64,000 bases of DNA from Acorus gramineus (lineage: Eukaryota > Streptophyta > Magnoliopsida > Acorales > Acoraceae), in assembly GCA_030737835.1 (NCBI GenBank), contig CM060855.1, positions 7,293,786 to 7,357,785 of the forward strand, in the 5' to 3' direction. The notes below the pieces were generated by a model. It searched no databases. It was not told where the DNA came from and worked only from the letters and a program-made list of their open reading frames with translations. Made by a program: the position numbers and the translations under genes. Position 1 is the stretch's first letter, and every line of letters begins with the position of its first letter. Positions 1 through 12,138 of the stretch are shown here, in pieces.

Positions 1-462
1 CCTTCACTTGTCAAAGCCGATTTAACTAGAATTTCTTATTCATTCCTTGCCCATATTTAATAATTTCATAGAGTTCTGGCCCATTATGATATGAAGATAT
101 TCAGAAGCAACATTTTGTAGTTTATAGAAATGTTTTTTCAAGTGTTCAGACACAATGCCATCGGACATTGAGAAAAGTATAATGGGTTCTATGACTTCCA
201 TCTCATGTCATTTCTCTTAAATGTGTTTGCTTATGTGATTGTGTGTTTGATATCAAACTTAAAGTTTGGGAATCGTGTGTTCAAAAGTTTCTAACAGACC
301 GATCTGAACAATGCTGGCGATAAACTTTGAATACACGAATTCATGTTTTTTTTCCCCACAAGATAGACTGAATGTTCAAGCAACGCTTCTTCTGCCTATG
401 CTGCAACTCTGTAAATGCTGATGTGACACGTGCTTAAGGTTGTGATGTTCTTGGGTATACAG
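1..462 (+). other. Intron sequence of the SNM1-like gene (3' part of last intron)
   Basis: No coding stretch resembling the SNM1 family could be read here. The segment ends in a normal acceptor (AG at 461-462) directly before the last exon, so I read it as the 3' part of the last intron. The earlier exons must lie left of the window. Confidence 0.55.
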
Positions 463-613
463 GTATGAAGTCCCATACAGCGAACATTGCAGTTTCACGG
501 AGCTCAAAGAGTTCATGAGGTTGGTGTCACCTGAGAACATAATACCGAGCGTGAACAATGACGGCCCTGCATCTGCTGATGCCATGGTTGCTCTCCTCAT
601 GTCCGATTCATAA
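463..613 (+). CDS. SNM1: SNM1/DCLRE1-type DNA cross-link repair nuclease, last exon only
   Basis: This is the final coding exon of a metallo-beta-lactamase/beta-CASP DNA repair nuclease of the SNM1 (DRMBL) family, nuclear enzymes that trim DNA ends at interstrand cross-links. After one leftover base the frame reads YEVPYSEHCSFTELKEFM, then SPENIIPSVNNDGP, and stops at TAA 611-613. The VPYSEH-SF-EL segment and the IIPSVNN segment are hallmarks of the DRMBL C-terminus. Family members usually read SEHSSF, whereas this copy has SEHCSF. The exon gives 49 residues. The catalytic metallo-beta-lactamase part lies left of the window, so activity cannot be judged. Family assignment is firm; exact orthology to Arabidopsis SNM1 is inferred from memory of that protein's end. 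Confidence 0.85.
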
Positions 614-2223
614 CACCCAAAAGAAGTTCATGGTCAATACTTTCCAGATTTTGTTATACGACTACATGTGTTGTGTCTGGGTTTTCTTATTCTGTTGTGT
701 GGGAAAGAGGGACAGAGTATTGTTCAAGGTTATTAGAAATGCAGTGTACTCTATAATCATAAACGTTATTTAACTGGAATAGTTTTGCACTAATTTGTTT
801 TGGGATAAATGTTTAATATGAGATGAATATTGTCATCGTCCATGGTTGTCTGTGTAACAAAGACATAGGATACAGAGAATTCATGTATGTGATTTTTTTT
901 TAAAAATGATTCATGTATGGGTTACCAAGGTAATGTGGTAGTGTTAAATATTTAACATAAATTTATTTAATAAATATATTTTTATATTAATCAAATTTAC
1001 ATAAAAATCATGCATGTTATTTCAAATACTTTTATGTTATTTATGTGATGCACCTTCATTCATTTATATAGAGAATTCAGTCCAAAGGTGAGTCAAATGC
1101 ATTATTGCTAAGGGTGTCTGTTACATTCACTCCTATCATTTTTTTCTAATCACTGTATGTAAATTTCATTTGAATTGAACATATATCATTTTAACGAGTA
1201 TCATTAAAAAAATATATATAATAATAATAATAATAATGGTTGTAGCAAAAGTATTAAAAGTTTCTCATCGGATATATTGATATAATATAACAAACAGTTT
1301 TGTAGCAAGAGATTTTATTAAATGTTATGTACATTAATTATATATACATATAATACATATTTTGTTCCACTTATAAGGGGGTGTTTGGTAATATTTAAAT
1401 AAGATGATTCTGTTTTTAATTAAGCAGAAATCTAAAACGTGTTGTCACATATTTATTTGAAAACACGTTTGAAAAATAAAATTTTATTAAATAGACTTTG
1501 ATTTTTGAAAAAAAACATTTTTCTGTTTTTTAAAAAGCAACCCTTTTGCACTTTAAAAGCGGTAAGTAACTTTTTAATTAAGTTGGGATTTTTAACACTC
1601 GTTTGGTAACATGTTTAACCTTTCTAATTAATTAAAAGTAGAATTACTCTTCAATCGTGTCACCAAACGGAGCCAGAAAAAATAGACTTACATAAAAAGT
1701 TATTTATAACTTTTAGTACAAAACGTTGCTTTTTAAAAAACGTAACAAATACATTTTTCAATAATTCAATTTATTTAAGCTATTTTATTCAACATGTTAT
1801 CTTTGAAACGTGTTTCTAAACTAATCATAAGAATGTTTTTGGTTGCGCGATTGTAAAATTAATTATGCAGGAATCTGGATTTTAAAATTGATTATGCAAG
1901 AAACTCATTTTCTTATCTTTTTAAAATTATAATTTTTAAATATTATTTATTTAAAATCCGTGTACAAAAAATTGTTATAATAAAATTATTTAATTATATA
2001 ATTGTAAACACAACTTCCTCTATCAAATGCTACACAATCACACAAACCTAAATCAATCCATTTCTTGCATCCCACTATTTGCTCGGACACATGAGACAAC
2101 CGACAATAAAGCTCTCTACAATCGAACGGCAGACTACATAACAAAATTCTACCAAATCAAAGGCTGTGATAACTCCTTCGACATATCTCGCGATACGATA
2201 AATCAGATTCGGTTTCTCTAAAT
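614..2223. other. SNM1 3' flank and UBP1 upstream region
   Basis: AT-rich DNA without a supported gene. The first 200-250 bases are probably the 3' UTR of the SNM1-like gene. A (TAA)n microsatellite lies at about 1217-1237. A transposon-like repeat with TTTGGTAA motifs occupies about 1376-1840. A gene-free promoter region follows. Confidence 0.5.
1376..1840. repeat. MITE-like dispersed repeat with TTTGGTAAC and AATTAATTAAAAG motifs
   Basis: The block carries GTGTTTGGTAATATTTAA near 1381, CGTTTGGTAACATGTTTAA near 1600 and CACCAAACGG near 1662, with poly-A/T arms. The segment around 1560-1675 closely resembles 59250-59370 in this window (shared words include AACTTTTTAATTAAG and CGTTTGG-AACA, then AATTAAAAG-AGAAT). 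This points to a dispersed non-autonomous DNA element. I could not fix its ends or a target duplication. Confidence 0.4.
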
Positions 2224-2518
2224 AAAAAAAAAAAAAAAAAAAAAAAACAAAAAACACTTCGAAGGCTTTCCATTTCTCTCGCCTCTCTCTCTCAGTCTTC
2301 TCTCTCTCTCTCTCTCTTTTTTTTCTTTTTTTTTCTCCCTCGATTTCGAGGGTTTTTTTTCCCCTCTTTTTTTGTTTTTTTGGTGAGTAAATTTTCCCTC
2401 TTTTTTGGTTTTGTTTTTGTTTTTGTTTTCAAAACCCTAACTCTAGTTATCCTTCGAGTCCCCTCTCGATCGAAGAAAGACTTCGAAGGGAAACCCTAGA
2501 AAACCCAAAAAATAAAAA
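2224..2518 (+). promoter_or_regulatory. UBP1 leader: poly(A) tract, (CT)n and T-rich 5' UTR
   Basis: A run of about two dozen A bases (2224-2248) is followed by a (CT)n block at about 2277-2316, then T-rich DNA up to the start codon at 2519. CT-rich blocks just upstream of the ATG are typical of plant 5' UTRs of broadly expressed genes. No clear TATA box was seen. The transcription start is not resolved. Confidence 0.45.
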
Positions 2519-5500
2519 ATGCAGCAGCAGAGGCTGAAACAGCAGCAGCAGCAGCTGGCGTTGATGCAACAAGCGGCTCTCCTTCAGCAACAGCAGTCGC
2601 TCTATCATCCTGGATTGTTGGCTCCTCCTCAGGTCTTTGATTCTCTCGTATTTGGTTTTCTTAGGCATGGTTTCATTTTGAGTGTTTCTTTTCTGTGCTT
2701 GATTCAATCAATTATAGTGATATTTGGGATTTTGAGTTCTGGCTAGCAAAAGTTTGTTTTTTTTTTTTTTTGGGTGTAAATCTCTTGTTTCCTTGGGGTT
2801 TATGATGTAGTTTTATATTTTTTGTGATATCTTTCTAAACCTTTTGTTTATCATAGCTCACTTTCTCCGATCAGTATTTGCTGATATTTGGTTGATTCAG
2901 GGTTGGTGGTTCTGTTGAATCATTTGAGAAAGTGGTGGCATGAGAAATGTTTCATTTACTTGCTTTAAAATGTTTTTTTTAAAGAAGCCTTTGCAGAATG
3001 CCCATATGTATTTAGAGACGTGTCATTTAGGAGAACGTGTTTATCTTTTTTTGGGAATCATAGATGTTTTTTTAGGTTTTAATTATGTTGTAGTAGTTGG
3101 AGATTTCCTTTTTTCTTTTCCTGTTTTTTCACATTTTTATTTTTGCAGATAGAGCCAATCCCAAGTGGAAATCTGCCTCCTGGTTTTGATCCGAGTTCAT
3201 GCCGCAGTGTGTGAGTGTCGTTACGACACTTTTATTTTACTTTATTTTTTCCTTTTATTTTTTAGCATCTGATATTATAACTAATGGATTTATCATATGA
3301 TGGGTGTCTAAACTTTTCCTTGGCTCTTTTAATTTTCTTTTTCCACTTATTTTTGGATCATTGGTGAAACTTCTTCTTGTTTCTGCTTTCTGGCAACAAA
3401 AGGTTCTTGTTTTTTAAACAACAGAAGTTGCTGTGCTCTTCTCTAGTTTATCCAGTTTAAAAGGGCCTAGAATTTCACATTTTACTTCTTCATATCAGGG
3501 GTGTTAGGGTTTTGTGGCAACATATGCTAGTGAAACTAATTGCATTCCCATTTTCTGTAGTTTGAAATTTATTTAGGGGCTACTTTTTTTTTTAGAAGAA
3601 AATCCATGAAATTGATGCTCTCTTCCCGGGCTTGCATTCTGGAAATGCAGGTATATCGGAAACATACACCCACAGGTTACCGAAGGACTTCTTCAGGAGG
3701 TTTTCCAGAGCACTGGTGCACTTGAAGGTTGCAAACTCATAAGGAAAGAGAAGGTTAGTGTTGTGTTGATTTGTTCTGGTGGGTGTTACATTTTTTCCTA
3801 ATCTTTCCATATTTGTTTCACTTTCCTGCCTATTTGACATCAATTTATGAAGACTATGCCATTGTTATCCATGCTAGAATTTCTTATGTTTTAATGCATG
3901 ACACTTCTTCAACATAGCATCTTCTAACACATTGATGCTCCTGCATCATTCAAGTAGATGCCCATTTGAATGGATAAATGGTTTAAGTTAGATTAAAGTT
4001 TTGAGGCCTTATAATTAGTAGTTGGCAGGTGAGTTTTGACACACATTTGTCTTGATTCTTCAACATAGCATCTTCTAACACATTGATGCTCCTGCATCAT
4101 TCAAGTAGATGCCCGTTGGAATGGATGTATGGTTTAGATTAAAGTTTTAGAGCCTTATAATTAGTAGTTGGCAGGTGACTTTTGACACAGTTGTTGTGTA
4201 GGTGACCAGGCGAGTCTAAGCGTGTTTGGGCTGCACTTAATTACACATGTTATTTAAGATGATGATTTTACCATGTTCTCTAAATATGCATACTTTGTTT
4301 TTCTACAAGTCAGTATAAGATGAGAATGCTTATATTTTTTTATTTTTTTGAGTGTACAAGGTTGGAATGTGACCATGGGGTGGTTGGTGTGTGTGTGTGT
4401 GTGTTGGGGGGGTGGGGGGGTTGTGTTTACCTACTATCATGCTACTACTACTACTGCATCCTCTTTTTGTTGTTGCTTGTTGGACACCAAAAAATGAGAA
4501 AATCGATACTCTGATTGTCATGAATTATATCAGTATTAAAATTGTTTTATAAAGGTTTTTTGACTTTTTTAGTCATGAGTCAATGACTAGGGGTGGTAAA
4601 CAAGCCGAATGAGCCGAGCTTTAACATGTTCAAGCTCGGCTCGTTTATAAACGAGTCGAGCCGAGTCGAGCAGAGCCAAGCTCACGAGCATCAACGAACC
4701 TAGCATTCTTCTTCATTTTAGGGTTTTTAGGGGTTGAAAACAAAATTTTAGCCTAAATGAGTCAAGTTCATGAGCCTAAACGATCATAACTTTGTATTGA
4801 TTTAATGTTCTGATTTTGCAAAAGAGTTGAGTCAAGCTTCAACTAAGTTTTTTATAACACAAATGAGTCGATTTTGAACACAAAATGAAGCTTGATTCAG
4901 GTCCCGAGTCTAACCGAGCTTTAAAAATTGTTTAAGCTCACTCATTTGTTTAATTGAACGAGTCTGAGCGAGCTCAAACCGAGCCGAGCCCGAGCGGCTT
5001 GGTTCGTTCATGTCAGTTTTTAGTTAAGTTTTTTTAATCAAAACACTTAGGCTAATTATTTATATTTTTGTTGTTTTGATAAATCCTAGTATTCATTCGT
5101 TTCAATCTCAATTGTTCATAGTAAACGGGCCAAGTCCATTAGGGTCTGCCTGACCCGTTTATTATGCCTAGGTGGGTCAGGCGACAACTAGGCACGGCCC
5201 ACTTATATAGGCCCAAGCGCTCACCTAATGAACTTATGAACATACTGGTTGGGTGGACGGATGCCTAGGCACATGCGGGTCACCTAGCCACCTAGGGGTT
5301 GCTCATACCACTACGCTTTGACATCTGTTGGAAGTTATTCCTTGGAACAATACCGTGCTTACGCTCTCAATTAGTGATCATTATCGGTTATCTCATTATT
5401 TTGAGGAATAAGTAGTAGCCATTTTATTAGTAAAAAGATTCCTTCGAACCATAAGTGGTCATTATTTTGGGTTAACTCATATTTTTAACTTTTTATTTCT

Positions 5501-8500
5501 TTCCGGAGTGAGCATTGTATAGGGAGCTACAAAAATTCATATTTAAAAGGTGTAATGATCTAGTTCATATTTCATGCAATATAATAGTTTTTAACCTAAT
5601 AATAAATTTTCCAAATAAATATATCTAGTTCTTATTTCATGTTAATGATATATAGATTTTACATGTGTTAATTTTCCATGGGGAGTGTTGATGTTGATTT
5701 TATAAGTATAGATAAGTTTTGTAATGGTTCTAAAAATGAAATTAGTCTTCAAAATGCTTTTTGAAGTTTGATTACCCAATTTAGTTGGATGTCCCAAGTT
5801 CAAGTGAATGTGAAGGTTTTCTGTTCCTCCACATGTCACGGTATCATACATTTCTTGTGAAATACTTCCCGTAATTGAAAGCTATCAAATTTATTGTATT
5901 TGGCCATTAACATATCTTTCAAATAGGCAAAAAAATGTTGGGTGAATAAAAATATAATGGATGGGTAAAGGGATTCATGTGGTTGCAAGCATCACATTAC
6001 TCAGGCTTGATTAACCCCGAAATGACTGTACATAGAAGAGATGATTGATTGGAGCTTCTTAATGTAGCCCCAAAACAATAACTGGCATTCCTGTACGCGA
6101 GCATGACCTGTCAAAGGGGTTTGCATTGCTCATGAACAATTCGATTGTTTGCGTGGTATATCAAAAGCTATTTGCACTATTTTTTGATGCATTTATACTT
6201 GATTATTGAAGTATTGTTACTTAACCCAGTTGGTGGATGGCTAGGCATTTGCTATTGTTGTTAGCTAGTTCATGCCATATATTGATTTATATGTCACTAT
6301 TGTCTCATCTTCTGGTAATGTTTTCTAGAAGCAAATGATTTAACCATTCTTTAATTACCGTGAAAATTGTGTTTGTATTTCTTAATTTTACAGTGTAATC
6401 CATTGCTTTTAATTTAGATATATGTTTTACTCTAAATCTCAATTTACCAAAAAAGGATCAAAAGCAATATCTTATCGATTTTTTCTATTTTTATACCATT
6501 TTATACTGTTTTTCTTTTCTTATATTGGTTATTTTTGCTGACTTGCATGACCTTAGTCATCCTATGGTTTTGTTGATTATTATGATCGACGATCAGCTGC
6601 TGTTGCCATCATGAATCTCAATGGGAGGCATCTGTAAGTGAAATCCATGTCAGTTATCATGTTTCCTTGTTCATTGATTTAATTTTTATACTTAACCTTA
6701 TTTTTATGTAAACCGCCAGGTTTGGTCAGCCTATTAAAGTTAATTGGGCGTATGCTAGTGGTCAAAGGGAGGACACATCAAGTCAGAATTCTTGCCCCCT
6801 TTTACAATCAGTGATGTATATAATATTTGTGTTATAATATGATTTTCATGGCTTTGTTGTTGTGATTCACAGGCCACTTCAACATTTTTGTTGGTGACTT
6901 AGCCCCTGAAGTTACTGATAACACCTTATATGCTTGCTTCTCTGTTTATCCCAGTTGTTCGTAAGTTTGCAGGCTCAAACATTTTTATGTTTCATTGATT
7001 ATATTATGGCTAGTATATTTCCAAAGATGCTTATCGTCTTCTTGCATATTTATGGATTCTATATTTGCTATCGAAATCATTGACTTTTCTTAGCATGTTC
7101 TTCCTTAAAATTTTCATGTTCTTGTTCTACTGTGCAGAGATGCAAGAGTCATGTGGGATCAAAAGACGGGGCGTTCAAGAGGATTTGGATTTGTTGCTTT
7201 CCGGAACCAAAATGTGAGATGCTTGATTCATTTGCTTATTATTTATATATAAAATGTTAGCCATTTTCCTCATTAGTTTTATCTAAACATTTTCCAGGAT
7301 GCCCAGAGTGCCATAAACGACCTGACTGGTATGTTAGACACCGAGTGTTATTCTATTGTATTCCTTTATTTCTTACAACAATATATTGCGATGCTGTGGG
7401 GATACTTTTGCTATCTGTTTTGTTTTTGTCCTTATCTTTTCTTTGTAGTCTACCAACTTCATTTATATAAATTGGTGACACCACCTTTTATCAAAGAAAT
7501 GCTTTAAGATGCTTGCAAGTTTTGAATCATCTAGAATATCTAGCATAGAAAAATATGTCCATCAGTTTAGCCAATATGGGAAAAGTTATGAAATTCTTCA
7601 TCAATTCTATTAATGATCTCTTTCTTTGCTTTGTGTTATCCTCGTAATTGCATTTAAAACCCTTAAAAGATTTTTTGGAACGATCTAGGATTTGATTATA
7701 TATGACAGATGTTTGTCAGTATGAACCTTAGAGCGCTTTAATGATTCCTGGTTTTTAAAGCGTTGGTGCGCTGGAGAAACTCAGGATGCTCTGTTGAGCC
7801 AGCAATTCATTTATATTGGATAAACTGCTTAATATATGTTGGATTTCATTTACAGGGAAGTGGCTGGGTAGTAGACAGATTAGATGCAACTGGGCAACAA
7901 AAGGAGCTGGTGCAAATGATGACAAACAAAGCTCAGATTCGAAGAGTGTTGTTGAACTAACAAATGGAAGCACAGGTAAGCCAATGATTGTATGTCATTT
8001 TATGTAGCTTGTTTGTGTGACATAATATATTATAATGAAATTAAATTATGTCAGTCAGAAGAAGTGTTTGTTATTTTATTAAATTTCTTGAACTTCGCTA
8101 GTTCGAATTCGTTGTGATTTAGGAAATTAGCAATGACAATCGTTGGTACAAAGTCATTATTCTTTTTAGATATTCAATTTTTTGTTTCTTTTCTCTTTTC
8201 CTTGAATCAGGCTAATTTTACTTAAGGATACAAATGATCCTTAAGTATTAAGGTGTTTGTTTCTGGTCTTATCTTAAACCCATCATTTTGTTTGGTTTTA
8301 CTTTATATATATATATCTTTAAATATCATCCTTATAATTTTCAATTACTGATTCTAACATAGCCAGTGCATTGTTTTGTGGAAGGACCCATTTCTTTGAA
8401 AAGAGACTTCTCATTGTACTGGAACATTCAGCTTTAAATGCTAGCTATTTGCTTCTTTATATTTAAGAAAAAATAGTTGAATGGTGAATTGATATTAGAT

Positions 8501-9908
8501 AATCTTTTAGTAAAGCCCCTCGTATGGGAATCATGATGTGAGATGTGTTTCATAATGTTTAAGGGAATCAGTCAAATGGTGAAATGAGTTTAGAATATGT
8601 TGTATATAAGTCAGTAAATCCCCTCACTTAGAGAAGCTGTTCGAGATTCTTTTGGCAGTAACTGAAGTACATATTTCATCAGCATTGTATTTCAAAATTC
8701 AAATTTTTATCTCATGGATAATTGGGTTGCACTGAGCCTTTTTTTGGTCTTGCAGAAGACAACCAGGAAACTGTCAATGAAGATGGCCCAGAGAATAATC
8801 AGCAGTATACAACTGTTTATGTGGGCAACCTTGCTGCTGAGGCTAGTATTTCTCATTTTTCCATCCATTTGCTTGTTCTTCATGATTTGTAGGGAATAGA
8901 TGCACCCACCCCCGCGGGGGGGAGTAAGGAGAGCTAGTTTTTTTTTAATTTAAACAAGCAGTTTTTTCAGTTTTACTTGTATATTTGCTTGGCTCCAGAT
9001 TGTGTTTTTCAGAAACTTTTAATATCAAAAGCACAAAGCATGATGGGGTTTGAAATATTGTGTGATTAATTTTAATGTTGATATCATATATTATACTGGC
9101 TGTGTCTACTCGTTTCTCATGAAACTCAAAAACTGGCAGGTTACACAGCTTGATCTCCATCGTCAGTTCCATGCCCTTGGTGCTGGAGCTATTGAAGAAG
9201 TTCGTATACAACGGGATAAAGGTTTTGGATTTGTGAGGTACAGCACACATGCAGAAGCTGCTTTGGCTATCCAGATGGGCAATGGTCGGATTCTCCTTGG
9301 GAAGCCTATTAAGGTGAGTTTTCTCTCGTCCTTCTACAATTTGGTAAGATATTTGTTCATTATCCGTCTTAGTGGCCACCTGTGGTGGTTGCAATATCCT
9401 GATTCAGAGTTTGTTTTTCTTCATGTTATTCTAAATTCCATTTTTTTTTTTCGTTATTCTTATTGTCATTCTAAATGCTATTATTGTTATTCTCAAATGT
9501 TATTAAGATGTTTTCTTTTTTAAGCATGATAAAAGAAAATGCTTAATTGGTGGGTTTCCAATCAACTGTAGTTGCATTGCAAAAGCTCTTGATTCCCTGA
9601 TTTTCTGGCTCATGTTTGCTTGGCAGTGCTCGTGGGGCAGTAAGCCCACTCCACCGGGATCGAGCTCCACCCCGCTCCCTCCACCTGCTGCTGCCCCTTT
9701 CCCAAACATCTCCACAGATCTCCTGGCATACGAGCGCCAGCTGGCGCTGAGCAAGATGGGTTCGGGCCAAGCGGCACTCATGCAGGCCCAGGGCCCGCAC
9801 GCTATCAAGCATGCGGTAATGGGGATGGGTGGTGGAGCGAGCCAGGCCATTTATGATGGAGGGTACCCAAACGTCGCCACGGCACAGCAGCTGATGTACT
9901 ACCAATGA
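2519..9908 (+). CDS. UBP1: UBP1-type oligouridylate-binding protein with three RRMs (12 exons, 424 aa)
   Basis: Plant TIA-1/TIAR relative that binds U-rich RNA and, in known family members, acts in nuclear pre-mRNA handling and stress granules. Exons: 2519-2632, 3149-3210, 3651-3753, 6557-6633, 6720-6781, 6873-6960, 7138-7213, 7298-7328, 7856-7975, 8756-8841, 9140-9313, 9627-9908; all phases join to 425 codons. The N-terminus is glutamine-rich (residues 2-27). RRM1 is about 58-131 (RNP2 VYIGNI, RNP1 SYGFVDYY), RRM2 about 143-218 ([14 protein letters not shown]), RRM3 about 263-337 ([14 protein letters not shown]). The tail ends in QQLMYYQ. Length fits known UBP1 proteins (roughly 410-430 aa). 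Intron 3 is about 2.8 kb and holds repeats. Intron 10 starts with GC instead of GT. The last exon is much richer in GC than the others. The start was chosen because it opens the [12 protein letters not shown] segment typical of the family. Confidence 0.95.
3906..4192. repeat. Tandem duplication (period 151) inside UBP1 intron 3
   Basis: Two head-to-tail copies (about 3906-4048 and 4057-4192) share CTTCAACATAGCATCTTC, the ATTGATGCTCCTGCATC run and GTAGTTGGCAGGTGA. They differ by a few substitutions and a short gap (for example CCCATTTGAATGG against CCCGTTGGAATGG), so the duplication is fairly young. Confidence 0.85.
4590..5015. mobile_element. hAT-like non-autonomous element with GAGCCGAGC subterminal motifs, in UBP1 intron 3
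   Basis: Starts near TAGGGGTGGTAAACAAGCC, a terminus type common in plant hAT MITEs. It carries many copies of GAGCCGAGC and its complement at the left (about 4605-4690) and right (about 4960-5000) ends, with a plainer AT-rich middle. Right end is near GGCTTGGTTCGTTCA. I did not find a matching 8-bp target duplication, so ends are approximate. Just upstream (4389-4404) is a (GT)n tract. Confidence 0.45.
8842..9139 (+). other. GC-AG intron (UBP1 intron 10)
   Basis: The exon ends GCTGCTGAG at 8841 and the intron begins GCTAGT, closing with GGCAG at 9139. Joining 8841 to 9140 keeps RRM3 intact (NLAAE followed by VTQLDLH, matching the family). The nearest GT, in GTATTT at 8846, would add a partial codon that leads to an early TGA. 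This makes the GC donor the only reading that preserves the protein. About 1 percent of plant introns are of this class. Confidence 0.85.
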
Positions 9909-12138
9909 AGTTAGGAGTTTGATGCGGTTTGGCTTTTATGAAACTTTTAACATTTTCTATTTCTATATGGTGCCCCCTCCATTTCACTTTTTTTAATCTA
10001 TAATTTAGTTTTTCTAGTGCTTGCTATATTCTGTGTGGATGTATAAGAATATAATCTTATTATCATGATGTGATGTTTGTACGAGTAAAAGTACACTAGG
10101 GGAATATTTGTTTTTTTTTTTAAACTTTTTTTTTGAGGATACTTATTTTAAGGAATTATTCTATGGTTTTTATTATTATAAATTTTAATTACTGGTGTCG
10201 GGTGGTATTGAAGTATATCCTGGTTGGGGACATGGGATGGGACTGATGGAGTGATGGATGATTTGTTGATCTTGAATATATGTTTTTGATGTAGTTTGGT
10301 TTGATGGTTGTGCCATTGAATTTGACTGTTTTGGTGGTAGCTCTATTTTTTTTTTTTTTTAATGTTAAACGGATAACAATCATGGATACTGCTATGTGGA
10401 GTTTATAATCTGTGATTGTTTGTGGTTTGGTATTTTGATTTTGTATCCATCATTTTCTACCAGCCTGGAATTGGCATATAACAAATATGAATCATAAAAA
10501 ATTCAGTGTGGTTGCTGCACTTTTATTGACTGCCACTATGATAGGTCTCTGTGTACTGGTTGTGCTTCCTCCCCTCCCCCGCATCTAACCATCATAATCA
10601 AAGCCACCATCATCAAATCCATGATCTCTTTATGGTTCTAATACTCACTCCAAAATACCAAGAAACTTAAACAAAAAAGAAACAAAAATGATTCGTGGTG
10701 ATCCTCAACCTAGCTACCGTCAATGGCATCCGATCTCACTTGCCCTCAATGAAATCAGCAATGGATGGTGGTGGAGATGGGCACGGTGGGTGGAGGTCGA
10801 GGCAAAGGTGACGGCGTTGCGATCCCGTGAGCCGCAGAGAAGAAGAGAAGAGATGACTTGCCTGCCGTAGAGAAGAAGAGATAACTTGCCGGCTGCAGAG
10901 AAGAAGAAAGGAGATATGGTTTTCCTAAACATATGGTGTCTGTAAGTGTTGCGCTAAAATGTAGACCCATAGATAAAATCCAAGGGCTGAAATTTAATCC
11001 AGATTTATTTAAAAACAATAACAATAGGATACTTTTTTGATGGTACATGCATATTCGCATCCGATCTAAAAATTTTGAGATATAGATATTTTTTTAGATA
11101 CAAATACAAATTTTTTTAGATATAAGATATTTTATGTATTTTCATTTTCATATACGAATCGATACGGATATTTTTTTAGATAATTAATAGACTTAATTAT
11201 AATTTAATAAGCCCCACCGACACCTCAAAAAGTGAATAATAAAATGAAAAATAAAAAAAGAAATTCTATCATTGTATTGGAATTAAATTGCCACCTAAAT
11301 TTCATTCGCACACCTAAAATTCCCACGGACTAATGAGTTTTTGGTTAACATTTTAAAATTTTGATCACTTGTGAACATTATATTATTTATTTTTAATAAA
11401 TATAAAAAATTTAACGATATATATATCTCTATAACTATGCGGATGATTCAGTATATGATTCATTAAATTTTTATTGATGCATATGATATTATATTTTGAA
11501 CAAGAACGGTGTGTAACAACGCCCTCAATATTTGTTTTTCCATCTTCCCCTCACTTGGTCCGGAATCCATTCCCTGCCCCCTCGTGTAACAGTTGTAGCC
11601 ACCAATAACATGTTTCATTCTTTAGATGGATCTGTCAATAAATCTCCACATCACTAACTCCACGAACCTTTTTCTGAAAATCCCCCTCTAGAAACATCAT
11701 AAGTTCTACAAAATAACCAAAAGATAGGAATCCAATTTACCACCCACATGCTTCGATCAATTGTGAATTTATGCATAGAAACCGACCTTCATTAATTCCA
11801 TCCTTTATTCTTTGAAGATATTTCCAACCAAAATTTAAGATGAACAACCTCTCAAAATTCCAAACCATGTATAGATTTTGATTTTTATAATATATAAAAA
11901 AAAAACCCAAAATGGTTCTCTTTAAAACAAACCCAAAACCTTGTTCTATATCTCCATTTTATCAATACAAAAAAAAAAAAAAAAAGAAAAGGCCATAGAA
12001 ACCTTACATGGCCCAAACCATCAATCCCCTACAATTTTTTTGGTGTGAAAAGGCTACCAAACTCCCGCAAGTATAACCTATTAACCTACTTCATCTAAAA
12101 ATCTCTCTCTCTCACACACACACACACACTCACAAACA
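9909..12138. other. UBP1 3' UTR and intergenic DNA up to the FLZ gene
   Basis: The first 150-200 bases should be the UBP1 3' UTR. Further on there is AT-rich DNA without a convincing gene. At about 10818-10915 lie three imperfect copies of a GCCGCAGAGAAGAAGAG-like unit. At about 11045-11190 lie CGCATCCGATC and CGATACGGATATTTTTTT words that resemble the ends of the hAT-like family seen at 17475, 43608 and 59501. A (CT)n/(CA)n tract sits at about 12102-12130, in the expected 3' UTR of the FLZ gene. Confidence 0.5.

Noticed and set aside
9050-9523. 157-codon plus-strand frame taken as one gene
   Set aside because: Only 9140-9313 of it is coding (UBP1 exon 11); the rest is intron read-through.
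10688-11060. Open frames on both strands around a purine-rich segment
   Set aside because: The segment is three imperfect copies of a GCAGAGAAGAAGAG-like unit, and all frames reflect the repeat.
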